Assembly: GCA_964023275.1 (NCBI GenBank)
Contig: OZ029927.1
Coordinates: forward strand, 13,554,222 to 13,618,221
Length of the DNA: 64,000 nt
Source: Norana najaformis
Taxonomy: Eukaryota; Annelida; Clitellata; Crassiclitellata; Hormogastridae
Direction of reading: 5' to 3'
The position numbers and the translations under genes were made by a program. Below are positions 12,601-22,453 of the stretch, one piece after another (position 1 is the first letter of the stretch; every line of letters begins with the position of its first letter). Under the pieces are notes generated by a model. That model did not search any database and was not told where the DNA came from. It saw only the letters and a program-made list of their open reading frames with translations.

Positions 12601-15600
12601 TATAGTTTGTCTTAGGTAATGTTGTTTAACATATCAAGGTGAGTGATAACTGTTGTAACATAATATGGCGTTATGTCTTGTTTCCTTTTCAGACTTCACA
12701 AAGGCTTGCCTTCGTCTTCTGCTGATGAATTAACACACAGACCATCTCGTTCTAAATGCAAGTAATTCCCTGTATCCACAGTTTTCCTAGCTCTTCTTGT
12801 TAGTAATTAATTAATTAATTATTACACAGCCTTTTAATATGTTTGCTTTACACCATTGTCCCTTATCTGATTAGCTACATTCTGTGTGTGAGGATTCTGG
12901 TTTGCATTTCGGTCGTGGCTTATGACATGATTAGGATTTTAATCACGGGCTAGCACATTCAGTACATTGGGACCTTAAGTGGCATGGTGCCCATTCAAAC
13001 GGGCAGTGGTGGTGAAGCATCTCACCCAATTAATTAATTGAAAAATGTGCAGGGTCAAGGCCACGTGGTCCCTATAGAAAAACTTGTACATTTGCATTTT
13101 ACTCGGCACTTTCCGCCATTGTTTTGCTTGTTGCTAGAGTTTTGATTTCCTCTCAGGTTCAAAAGGCTGCACTGCTGCTGCTGCAAATGTTCAAGAGTCA
13201 CACAACATTAATGATCATTTATCTCATCTTCATCGACAACATGTCAAAGTTGACCCAAGTTTGGTCAAGGAAAACAACATGGCTTCCCTCCGAAAGCTGT
13301 TAAGAAAGTTGTAAGTTTACCTGAGCAGGTTTTCACATTTCAATTTACTCTGCACCGATTTTTGTTTTGCTTCTGTTTTCTAGTCTGCACAGTACACATT
13401 GCTTGCTAACTTCAGCATTTCATTATCTGAATGTAATTCTTAGTCAAAGCAGTATAAAGTGAAAAACTGATGCCAAAGAGACAAATTCTAAATAATTATT
13501 TAAAGTTAAAAAATGTAAAGGCAAATTATTGATTGCCAGAGTTTCTTTTTGCCAGTAGAGTTACGCAATGTCTACAGAAAATCAAGTGTTGGGGAACTTT
13601 CTCAAAATTAAACATGATGAGTAATTACCATAACTTCATTTTCTCATTGATGCCATAATCTAAGTGCTTCGTTTTTAAATGTCCACTTTGCCAAAATCTG
13701 CTCAGAAATCCTAAAAATAACAAAATTCTAAGCAATATTTGTAGGTGTCACATTACACTTTCATGATTTTCTTAGCTTAGGAGGTTTATAGCTAAGCTTT
13801 CAGATTTTCAGATTTAAGATGACATTTATTGAGATTGCAGGAATTATAGAGATGTAAGCAAATACAACTTGACAGAGGCCTTTGAATGGATATATTTCCC
13901 GAACCACATTGAACCCCGTTTTATTTTATGTCAGGCCATTTGAGAGAACTCGAGAAGAGAATGAATCTATTTATCATCTGGTGAAAATGTTTGACACTCT
14001 TACCACACAAGTGGAGCCACACATTCTTAAAGAACTCTGTTCAGTGGCAATACTTGATGTGTGGGATGAAAAAGGAATTACGGGCAAGTCTTAATCTCTG
14101 AAGGTCTCCTAGATCTATAGAAAAATCTTGTATTTGTATTTGCTTCTTCAGCTGCACTAATTTTTGTAGCACCTGCTTGTGGCTTGTGAACAGTTTTTCA
14201 CCTACGTGCCAATGATCTGTGATTGTAGGTTAGCACAACTTTGTAATGATCTTGAACTAGTTTTTTTCGTATAGTCTTTTTGTAATTGTAATCATAAACT
14301 CCACAGTTCAAAAGCGTTACTTAAAAGCTAATTGCAAGGCACCAGCTTATCCACGAGGGCTACGTCAAGTCACTGGGGTTATCCAAAGATATTTTATGTC
14401 GATCTAGTACCAGATCTGGTTGCCAGAATGTCAGAGAGAGAAGGGGGAAAGGAGTTGTTAGAGTGGGTTGTGTTTAAGCTGAGAGAAATGGGAAGGCAGC
14501 AGATTGGATGGATCAGGGCGGGATTCCTTAAGACTTCTTTTCTGTTTCTTAGCCAGAAATGTTGCTCAATGATGGCACGTGCTGCAAAATAAATTCCAAA
14601 TCTGTAACTTGGGAATTCCTTGCTTGGGTTCAGAAGTATTAAAAATAACATCTCCACTATCTCTACTTAGAGTACATGGGTATTAGGTATTAGTACCCAT
14701 AAATTATGTAAGTATTATTCTGCCTTTCTGCTTATGTGTTATCACTGTTATGTCAGTTATGGTGCAGATGATGTGAATTTAATTCATCCATAAGTTGTGG
14801 ACAGTGGATCTTCACTTTGCTGTTTTGAGCTTATTGCCCATAATAATTTGTAGCATAATTTGCTACATATTTTGTATATACGTTTTTTCTTTTATTCTTC
14901 TACCTTCATTGAATTGTACGCACATTACATTCTGTTCACATAATTGTATGCCCTTCCATCTCTAAGATAGGGAAATTGATTCATTTTGCCCTATTTAACA
15001 TTTGGCTATCTGTCATTTAAATCTGAAAGCTGGAGGCTCCACTTACACCTCCTTGCCAAATGAGCTGTAATGAGTGCATTGACATACACTGTATGAGGAT
15101 CAGGTGGCAAGGGAGAGGGCTGCCTGCCTGCCCTCATATGCTGAGGCTGAGCAATATGAAGTCGCTAAAGCTTAATCCCCATGGCTGCCTCTAGGAGATA
15201 GCATAAAGGACTTCTCTTCTTCTGTGTTTCAGTTCAGTTAAAGAATTTTATATCGATCGTAATGTTTAAGTAATGCATAACTAGACTTCAAATTTAATAA
15301 TTGAACTGTCTTTCAGCAAGTATGTATGTATGTGGCTATTTATATAGCGCCTTTTAAGAACCTAACAAAGTTGTTAAAGCATGGGTAACAATAACAGTAT
15401 TACCATTTTAAAATCTGCTGCTAATTTCAGTCTTTGGAAACAGGGGCTTCTATGTAATTCTTGTCGGTCAAGTGAAAGCATCAGTGCCTTATCTCAAGTT
15501 GGTGAACACGGAAGTTAAAGTAAGAAGCCCGACGCCTGAACTGGATGACACATCGCCAACTGTAAGCTCCTTTGAATGTCAGCTCAAGAAATCATAAACT

Positions 15601-18600
15601 TCTGTTGCTATAACATTGCATGTCGTAATTTAGTCTGCCAGTGTATTCAGGTCAAGATCCAAGGGTCTGGCAGGCAGACAGTCAGACGGATATGGTGGAT
15701 GGTGTTTGGAATTGGACACTTTCTTTCTCGAGATTTTTAATGGGGACTGATGACAGACTTTCAAGGTGTAAACATTTCTGATGACATTTCTACCCACAAG
15801 TCTCTCTGCAACTTCTTCTAGCTCACAAATAGCACCTTGTTTACACCTTTTTTTGTCTTGGTCTTCAGCTGAAGGTTGGTGACTGCTTTGGTACGTTTGA
15901 GCCGATTGATGGCAAGGCTGAAAACAGCAGGTCAGTTCAACTCATTCACTCTTTCTTTGACCCATTCAAAGTTTTCAGGCAGTAGGATAACGACAACATG
16001 AGAAGGAGGAGTGGAAAATTATTGATGTTATATTGATTTGTTAATCCATATCATTTATTGACCGCTGAGTGACTTGAATATATTTAATTTTCAATTTCTT
16101 GAAGTCATGGTAACGTGTCCTTCGCATTTGTCTTTGTCATGCTTATTTTTAGGATTCTGTCTGTGTCAACGTTTGATTCACGCTGTGAATTTCTGCTTAT
16201 AACTGCATCAGACTATACCAGAATTACTCAGGTAGAACTGCATCTTGTGTCATTCTGATATTTATTCACTAGCATTAGTCATCATAATTTATACCCTGAC
16301 TGTTGTCAGTTTTTATTATGTCTTCTTGTGATCTTTGCTGAGATTTAGTTATTTTCTTTTATTCTTTCTTATTGCTGTTTTACTTCTGACTGAATTCATA
16401 CTTATAACTTTATAATTACAAAACCACCGACCCATGTTCACACACACGCACTCATGCGCACACACATAACTGGTTTTATCTTGGTCAATCTGGTTTCCTA
16501 AAAACTCCAAAAATTCAGTAGATTGATTTTCCAAGAAGCACACAATCTGTGAGCAAGTAAAATAAATGCCCCGTCTTGCCGTAATTCTGTCAAAGGGTGA
16601 ACACCATTTTGTATAGTGTTTCATAGTGGTTACAGCACCTTTTAATAATCTCTTAAAAGTGCTATACATACCAATGAGTGATGGGGTTCTTTCATGGGTT
16701 GCAAACTCCACTGGGCAGTTTCCTTGAAGCAGGGCTCTGTATATCTCGGATTTTCTCTAAAAACTGATGAACAGCAAGTTGTGCATGAAATTACAAGAAA
16801 TTCTGTTTGTTTTTTTTCTGAAAGGGGATTCGTTCGAAAGAGGAGAGTCGAAGGATTAGTCTTTTGCAGTCTTGCAAGAACTACAAGCACTGGTCAAGAC
16901 AATCTCTCCTAATCATTGCTAATCTAATCAAGTGGGTTAAATATATTCCAAATACAGGTAAGATTCAGAATGTGTGGTTATGATTATGAATATTTTATTC
17001 AGTTTAAGTCTGCACGTTTTAGACTTGCTAAAAGCAGTGAATATAGCTAGAAATTTATTTATTAAGAACATTTATCATGAACATTTAAATGAGTTATATT
17101 TAAGAAAGATCTTGTCAAATATGATTTTTCCTGCTTTAGTTATCATTCATATGAAATATAACCCGGCTTTGAAACTATGTTAAATTCAGTCATACATCTG
17201 TCACTTTCTATATCGCTTGTTTGCTAGCATATTCTGATATACAGAGTTTTTGCTACAGTTCTTGTGCTAGAGGGTTCAAAGGCCCCATTCATGGCCATCA
17301 TCAAGTCAGGAGAATGCAAAGTTACACGCAAAGTTGGCACGCTTGTCACGCTCCCGAATTTAAAACAGGTAAAGGCTTCTTGTTTTGCCTCTTTCTGCTT
17401 TGGTGTCTGAATGATTGCATAATATGGTATGACTTAATATTAGAATTTATGTAGCACCACATAAAACCTGAAACAGCAGAATCCTCTATTCTTTTCTATA
17501 TTCTTCTTTCTCCTTCCGTTCATAGTGTGCAAAGCTGACCATGCCTTTGAGAGTTTCTTAATTTGTGCTGTTTCTTAACATGTTCAGAGGTGTACATGCA
17601 TGTATTCATACATACATAGATACATACGTACACACACATGTAATGTAATCAAAAATTTATGAAGCGCCACTTCAAGGTAAACTCCTCAGAGGCGCTTCCG
17701 GCCCTACAACCCAGAAGCACTAGGGAATAAGAAGGTCTTCAAGCGCTTGCGGAAAAGAGCAGGAGATAGACTAAGAAGTTCCTGGCGTAGGTCATTAGGA
17801 AGCCCATTCCAGAAAGCGGGACATACATACTTAACACCACTGGCACAATGAAGGCCAGCTCTGTACCTACTGAACATGGCGGTATGGGTTGGTAATTGTG
17901 TTTGTTCCCTTGTTGCTATTTTTTCTTCCATTTTGATTCACCAAGCCTGGCTAAATTGTTCAGGAAAAACGAACCAAAGATGTTTTCATTGGAAAACTGA
18001 GTCAGTTTGAATCCTTTGGAGAAATCAACATCCTGTCTGATGTGCCAATGTCCTGTTCTATTACGACACGAACTCCAGTTGAGCTGGCAGTTGTAAATCC
18101 TCAGGACATCAAAGGTAACCTACCTGTAGTTTAGTGCTTTGTGCATCATCAGACTTCCTGCCTGCCCGACTCTTGGATCTCGAACTGGAACCAAACCCTT
18201 CTAATGATTTGGTTTTGACTGAGCGCCTGTAAATGAGCTGGCTCCTGCAACTTAGCTATTGTTGGGCACTGTATAAATCTAGAGTTTACGATTATTATTA
18301 CAGTTTACAGTATTCACAGTCAATGCACTCTTTTTATAGCGAGTTTGTTACATGATGCTGTTGGTTCAGAAAGGTTTAAAAATCTTTCTTTCTTGGAGGG
18401 TATTTGAACCTCTGAACGAACCAAGGGTTGACCTTTTCACATGCTAACCACTAGACTGTCATGCTCTAGATTTAACTAACAGCCATCCCTTTGGGATACA
18501 GAGATCTCAAGATTCAGCAGTGCCCCCTTGCAGACTCTTCTATAAAATGAGTTCACTTACTGTACATTGTAGGTGGTAATATTAGAAGACGCTTGCCCCC

Positions 18601-19347
18601 GTGTTGCAAAGTCCTGATATTTTGTACTCGTGGCTGCATCTCGGATTAGTTTAAGGGACTGCTGTTCTTACAAGTACTTTAGCCATTGTCGAAAATGTTT
18701 AAAATATAAAATGTTTCTGTATTTGCTTGATTTTGTTTAAGGCATTGATACTGTGACAAAACAGTTGATAAAGCAGTCATGTGGCAGAGTTTTTGGCGAT
18801 GTTTCCGAGGTAAATGTTAATTTGTACGCTTATGAACATACACACGTGCACGCATGCGCACGCACACACACACAAACCACAAACCAGTTAAAATTTTCGT
18901 AGGTGGATTGGAATTAGCCTCAACTGCCTTGGAAAGTCTTTGGACATATTCATACAAACAGATCTGCTCTTCCTTGAAATCCTGGTAAACATGTAATGGC
19001 TGTTATGCTAGTGGCCCATTACTCTGCATGTCTTAATTTTATTTCGCTACTTACCAATTTTCAAAAACATTTGTTCGGATTCTCTTCTTTGATGTCTCTT
19101 AGCCAATATTGTTGTCAGTTGTTATTTAATCAGACATTCATTAATTGTTCAGGTTGTAGCTGAGTTTTTATTGGTTATCATTGATTTACCAACGCTGCTT
19201 TCTAATTTTCTTTCTTAGGATGACATTCATAATGAATATATGAAACGAGAATTGAATCGCCAGTGGACTTCCTTTAAAAGAGGTGTGTTGCACGAAGCCA
19301 TTGATGCATCAGGAATCCATCCAGGACATGGAAAATGGGCTAAATGA
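6654..19347 (+). CDS. CNBD1: CNBD1-like cyclic nucleotide-binding-fold protein, complete
   Basis: Fourteen exons join in frame: 6654-6732, 7094-7172, 12208-12318, 12693-12757, 13157-13310, 13935-14083, 15431-15561, 15869-15930, 16153-16231, 16825-16957, 17259-17368, 17964-18114, 18742-18809, 19219-19347; 1500 nt, 499 residues. Landmarks follow vertebrate CNBD1: an INYENLQQLC segment, EAHDIFMKNY, LPFERTREEN, then a first cNMP-like beta roll starting VFGNRGFYVILVGQVK (about 213) and a second (about 348-430) with LVLEGSKAPFMAIIKSGECK and ESFGEINILSDVP (FGE at about 402-404). The arginine of the classical phosphate-binding cassette is absent (PMSCSITT), so cyclic-nucleotide binding is doubtful. 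A basic C-terminal tail of about 65 residues extends beyond the second roll. The function of this family is poorly known. The introns after exons 4 and 6 need GC donors. Start ATG sits in GTCATGG. Intron 2 (5 kb) is packed with retroelement debris. Confidence 0.9.
7233..7324. repeat. tandem duplication, about 45 bp x 2
   Basis: Two copies of an AT-rich unit ending GTTTATAACCCATTTACATT lie head to tail in CNBD1-like intron 2. Confidence 0.8.
7480..7617. repeat. dispersed repeat block A, copy 1
   Basis: A GC-rich stretch (gggcccggg, CAATATTTTGAGCCTG, TGTAAAATCGGTA, AAGGCAGC) recurs in diverged form at 11838-11952. Both copies lie in the same intron. No coding frame is supported. It looks like a decayed mobile element. 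Confidence 0.65.
8010..8053. repeat. short inverted repeat (hairpin)
   Basis: ACAAAACCATAT and ATATGGTTTTGT flank a palindromic core around TACATGTAC/GTACAT. It could form a stem of about 17 bp. No function is evident. Confidence 0.6.
8521..9400 (+). mobile_element. 5'-truncated L2/CR1-type LINE, family 1 (3' end of RT plus tail)
   Basis: The C-terminal third of a non-LTR reverse transcriptase is readable, with marks such as NPSKTEFLLFG, LGVVFDSNLSF, SSRLDYCNSLLTGI and LKLQRVQNTLARAITKT at 8548-9051. A frameshift near 9030 moves the continuation (LHWLPIEKRI, FKTLHFSQPRYL, RTALGRRAFSVAGPRL) into another frame, which ends at a stop near 9275. The catalytic YADD box is not present, so the copy is dead. 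The 3' UTR (about 9330-9400) ends in a TTAGATTAGATTAGA tail shared with several SINE-like copies elsewhere in the window. It lies within CNBD1-like intron 2 and contributes nothing to that gene. Confidence 0.85.
9664..9845. repeat. dispersed repeat block B, copy 1
   Basis: The segment TTGACCCCCATACCAGGGTC through the AATGTTTACGACGGATCGAC motif recurs at about 11984-12110 with moderate divergence, next to the second copy of block A. Blocks A and B probably belong to one mobile element broken by later insertions. Confidence 0.65.
9950..10220. repeat. dispersed repeat block C, copy 1
   Basis: CTGCCTAATCTGCCATAAACA, a CAGACAGACA-rich run and AAACCGTGCTCCCACCTAGC match a diverged second copy at about 11325-11520. 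No coding potential is supported. Confidence 0.65.
10676..11080 (-). mobile_element. LINE 3' end, minus orientation
   Basis: On the minus strand the segment reads as a decayed reverse transcriptase C-terminus (phrases resembling TPLWNKLPPEL and KLKTFLFHRLY across broken frames). It is followed by a 3' UTR ending GGCGCTGTAGAAATCTCAG and a (ATTACG)n tail. Copies of the same 3' region occur at 24109-24178, 33030-33340 and 63731-63880. Confidence 0.6.
11325..11520. repeat. dispersed repeat block C, copy 2
   Basis: Diverged partner of 9950-10220, sharing the TGCCTAATC-GCCATAAACA start, the CAGACAG-rich run and the AAACCGTGCT-CACCTAGCGAAT end. Confidence 0.6.
11838..12110. repeat. dispersed repeat blocks A and B, copy 2
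   Basis: Blocks A (11838-11952) and B (11984-12110) lie almost adjacent here, in the same order as at 7480 and 9664. At the latter, about 2 kb containing the family 1 LINE separates them. This suggests the LINE inserted into an older composite element. Confidence 0.6.
12758..12759 (+). other. GC splice donor, CNBD1-like intron 4
   Basis: The frame of exon 4 (12693) and that of exon 5 (13157, fixed by its junction to exon 6) only match if exon 4 ends at 12757, with donor GCAAGTA. The GT four bases later (12762) leaves the two exons out of phase. Confidence 0.75.
12900..13045. repeat. dispersed repeat, family D
   Basis: The motif TTAAGTGGCATGGTGCCCAT, followed by CAAACGGGCAGTGGTGGTGA and ATCTCACCC, recurs at 32875-32945 (same strand) and, inverted, at 59645-59700. 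It is a short interspersed element without coding capacity, here in CNBD1-like intron 4. Confidence 0.6.
14084..14085 (+). other. GC splice donor, CNBD1-like intron 6
   Basis: Exon 6 ends ATT ACG G and exon 7 begins TC TTT GGA, giving the family-conserved ITVFGNRGF only if the donor is GCAAGTC at 14084. The neighbouring GT (14088) breaks the frame. Confidence 0.85.
17640..17931 (-). mobile_element. LINE family 2 fragment (RT C-terminus and 3' tail)
   Basis: The minus strand encodes a typical non-LTR reverse transcriptase end (FWNGLPNDLRQEL, FRKRLKTFLF), then a 3' UTR with AAGCGCCTCTGAGGAG and GGCGCTTCATAAAT, matching the tail of the LINE at 20960-21960. It is a 5'-truncated dead copy in CNBD1-like intron 11. 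Confidence 0.8.
18405..18480 (-). repeat. tRNA-derived SINE head (decayed)
   Basis: On the minus strand, GCATGACAGTCTAGTGGTTA resembles a tRNA A-box region and GGTTCAAAT a B-box. Spacing suits a tRNA-related SINE head, but the body is diverged. Confidence 0.4.
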
Positions 19348-20184
19348 AACACATTTGTCATATATACCTTCTTTATGTGCCATTACCCATAATATGTCAT
19401 AATTAAGTTTATGTTGAATTCTGTACCATTTATAATTTTAAACCTCTTATTTATCAATTCTTGTTTTTTTACAATTAGACAGGTGATTTTATTTGTAATT
19501 ACTTAATTACTTTAAAGTTGTGATTGTTGCTGTTTCCCTCCTTGTTTACTCTATCAATCAGTGTTTACATTATTTTAACATCATTGTTTTGTTGCATGCT
19601 AAACCTTGAAGCGTTATTGCAATTATTTTATTAGCATCAGCTGTAACTATCAGGATTGACTCTTTAAAAATACAATCGTGGAAGGCTTACATTACTGCGT
19701 TTTGTAATTAAATTATTGTCAGATTTGACTTTCTTGTAAATGTACTTTGTTTCACCCATGACAGCCATGTGCATTTGGGCCCATAGCTGACAACTTGTTG
19801 CAACAAGTGGCTGGCTTACTACAGACCCAACAAATGGGGCTTTCTGGAATATTCACTTTAGAAAGTATGTTTTTAGTAAGTGACACTGCTACATTCTTGA
19901 AAGTCTGAAAGTACATTACAGTCCAGCCAATTGTTGACTTTTGGCAATCGTGTACTGTTTATCGTGAAAGAAATATAAAATTATAAAAGCTTGTAGTTAT
20001 TTTCCTTCCAGTATCTGTGCTGAAGCATTGATATTTACGAGGCATGCATTTACTTGGTAAATTTCTGATGGTTTGGACTTCAGGATCCAACAGTCGAAGG
20101 GGTTGTCCAAAGATGCCAAGTGAAAAACCAAGTCCGTTTGCCAGAAGACCAGAGAGAGAAGGGGGAAAAGAATCTATAACGATT

Positions 20185-20256
20185 TTGCTTGGCAACGACC
20201 ATCGACTGATGTCTTGAGCCTTATTACAGTGGGTGTTATAGAAGTTCTTAAGATTA
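20185..20256 (+). mobile_element. SINE/LINE family 1 tail fragment
   Basis: CGACCATCGACTGATGTCTT, TATAGAAGTTCTTAAGATTA matches the 3' end of the LINE at 9335-9400. Confidence 0.55.
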
Positions 20257-20280
20257 AATTGAGCCCGTTTTCGGCTTGCA

Positions 20281-20520
20281 AACTTAAGACTCGTCAGTTT
20301 CATCTTGCCTAACTTAAGACTCGTCAGTTTCATCTTGCCTAACTTAAGACTTGTCAGTTTCATCTTGCCTAACTTAAGACTCGTCAGTTTCATCTTGCCT
20401 AACTTAAGACTAGTCAGTTTCATCTTGCCTAACTTAAGACTGGTCTGTTTCATCTTGCCTAACTTAAGACTCGTCAGTTTCATCTTGCCTAACTTAAGAC
20501 TCGTCAGTTTTATCTTGCCT
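20281..20520. repeat. 30-bp minisatellite, 8 copies
   Basis: Eight head-to-tail copies of a 30-bp unit (AACTTAAGACTCGTCAGTTT then CATCTTGCCT) with only a few substitutions. Because 30 is divisible by three and no unit carries a stop in some frames, long repetitive ORFs run through it on both strands. I regard these as non-coding by-products. Confidence 0.95.
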
Positions 20521-20632
20521 AACCTGTGGTTTCTCTGACCCAGCTGTTCTCAAACTGTTTAATCTCAGGACCCCCTTACACTCTTAAAAATTATTGAAGT
20601 TATTAAAAATTAGTAGCTTTTGTCTATGTGGG

Positions 20633-20788
<156 letters not shown>

Positions 20789-20959
20789 TTTTACCGTGTT
20801 AGAAATTAAAAGTGAGAAATTCGTGTATTAATTCAGAACAAAAAGGCAACAATAAACCCTTTACATGTCAACATAGATAAAAAATTTATATGAAAAGTAA
20901 CTATATTTTTCAAAACAAAAAATAACGTCTTAGTGTTTTTATGAAAATAGTCTAGCCTT

Positions 20960-21965
20960 GTACACTACCGACCTGGCATGGCACGGGTTCTCCTTCCCAT
21001 GGGGGTTGCTGTCCATCAGTATATGCAGATGACACTCGGGTCTTTGCTCATGGCCCAGCGGAAGCGGCTTCCTCTCTGGTTGAGAGTATTCTTGACGCAA
21101 CATCTGCCCTTGGTCTCTGGATGTCCTCTAATCGCCTCCGACTGAACTCTGCTAAGACCCAGTACATCTGGCTTGGTGGTCGTGCTCAGCTTGCAAAGAT
21201 TGATTCATCATCCTTACGCCAGAGGTTTCCGGACATTCTATTCTGTTCCAAAGTCCGTGACCTTGGGGTTCTGGACCGGGAACTCTCCTTGACCGATCAT
21301 GTTAACAGTGTCTCCCGCTCATGCTTTTACCACCTTCGTCAGCTTCGTACCACCCGCCGCTCCCTCTCCTTTCATGCCGTTACTACTCTAATTCATGCCC
21401 TTATATGCACCAGGGTGGACTTTGGAAACGCTATCTTTGCTGGACTCTCACTTGCTAATATTTCCAAGCTTCAGTCTGTTCTCAATGCTGCTGCCGCCCG
21501 TCTTATTGGAGGCGTCCCCAGGTATGGCCATATAACTTCCTTTATGCGGGACACTCTGCACTGTCTTCCCATTCAGCAGCGTATCCAGTTCAAGATCCTA
21601 ACGCTTATGCGTAATTGTCTCGTTGGCTCTGCCCCATCATATCTTAGGGACTTCTGCATTTTGGTCTCCTTGGTTCCAGGCCGTAGCACTCTCCGGTAGG
21701 CCTCCCTTGGACTTCTGACTGTCCCTCGTATGCGCACTGCTACAGCGCAGTCTAGAAGCTTTGCCTATGTTGGACCTAATAGCTGGAATCGCCTTTCCCG
21801 AGAGCTCCGACTTGAATTCCTCAGTTTGTCCCTTCCGCAGTTTCGCAAGCGCCTGAAGTCTATTATTTGACGTTGGTCTCACTGGTTCGGGTCGGGAGCG
21901 CCTCTGATGAGTCTATTCTTGAAACGGCGCTTTATAAATATCAGATTACAATTACAATTGGCGGA
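20960..21965 (+). mobile_element. 5'-truncated L2/CR1-type LINE, family 2, with YADD box
   Basis: The reverse transcriptase reads from a YADD catalytic motif encoded at 21022-21033 in one frame through LWMSSNRLRLNSAKTQYIW, VRDLGVLDRELSL, LIHALICTRVDFGNAIF and LQSVLNAAAARLIGG. A single in-frame stop falls at about 21697. The same frame then continues to FRKRLKSII and a stop near 21870. The 3' UTR carries GTCGGGAGCGCCTCTGATGA, GGCGCTTTATAAAT and an ATTACAATTACAATT tail. Everything upstream of the palm domain is missing, so it is non-autonomous. It is the best preserved LINE copy here and the reference for the tails at 3755, 17640, 49370 and others. Confidence 0.9.
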
Positions 21966-22453
21966 CTCCCTGAAATGGTATCAGGACCCCAGCGGTCCCT
22001 GGAACACACTTTGAGAACCGCGACCCACCTTGTAAATTAGATACCGTCGCGATATAGAAGTTACTAATTACAATTACAATTACCTTTGAAATGTTAAAAA
22101 CCACGATTATCTGTGACGTAACCATAAAATCTGCCTTGTATAAACTTGCTGTCTAGAAATAGGCTTTTACAGAGCCTTGGATCTAATGCGCGAGTCGATG
22201 TTGGGCTAGATTTGTGCTACTTTACATCGACCGTTTGTGCTTTTTTATTTCAGCTATTCCAAAGACTAATTTGCATGAATGACCCTGCGCTCGGTTGGTT
22301 GCACGTTGTATTTCGAGTGATTGGAGTTTGTTTTCAACAAAGTTTAGTTTGTTAAGTTTCGTTTGTTTGGGAATTACAAAAAAAAACTCACAGAATAATC
22401 AGCCGGATTACTGACAGAAGTTTGTCTGTAAGCGGAATTCGTTGAGCTGTAAA

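Noticed and set aside
19959-20483. Minus-strand 174-residue frame with MKLTSLKLGK repeats
   Set aside because: It is the complement of the 30-bp minisatellite; the non-repeat part has no family signature.
20281-20520. Possible CRISPR array (30-bp units); likewise 43541-43946 (28-bp units)
   Set aside because: Units are contiguous without spacers and the context is animal nuclear DNA; these are minisatellites.
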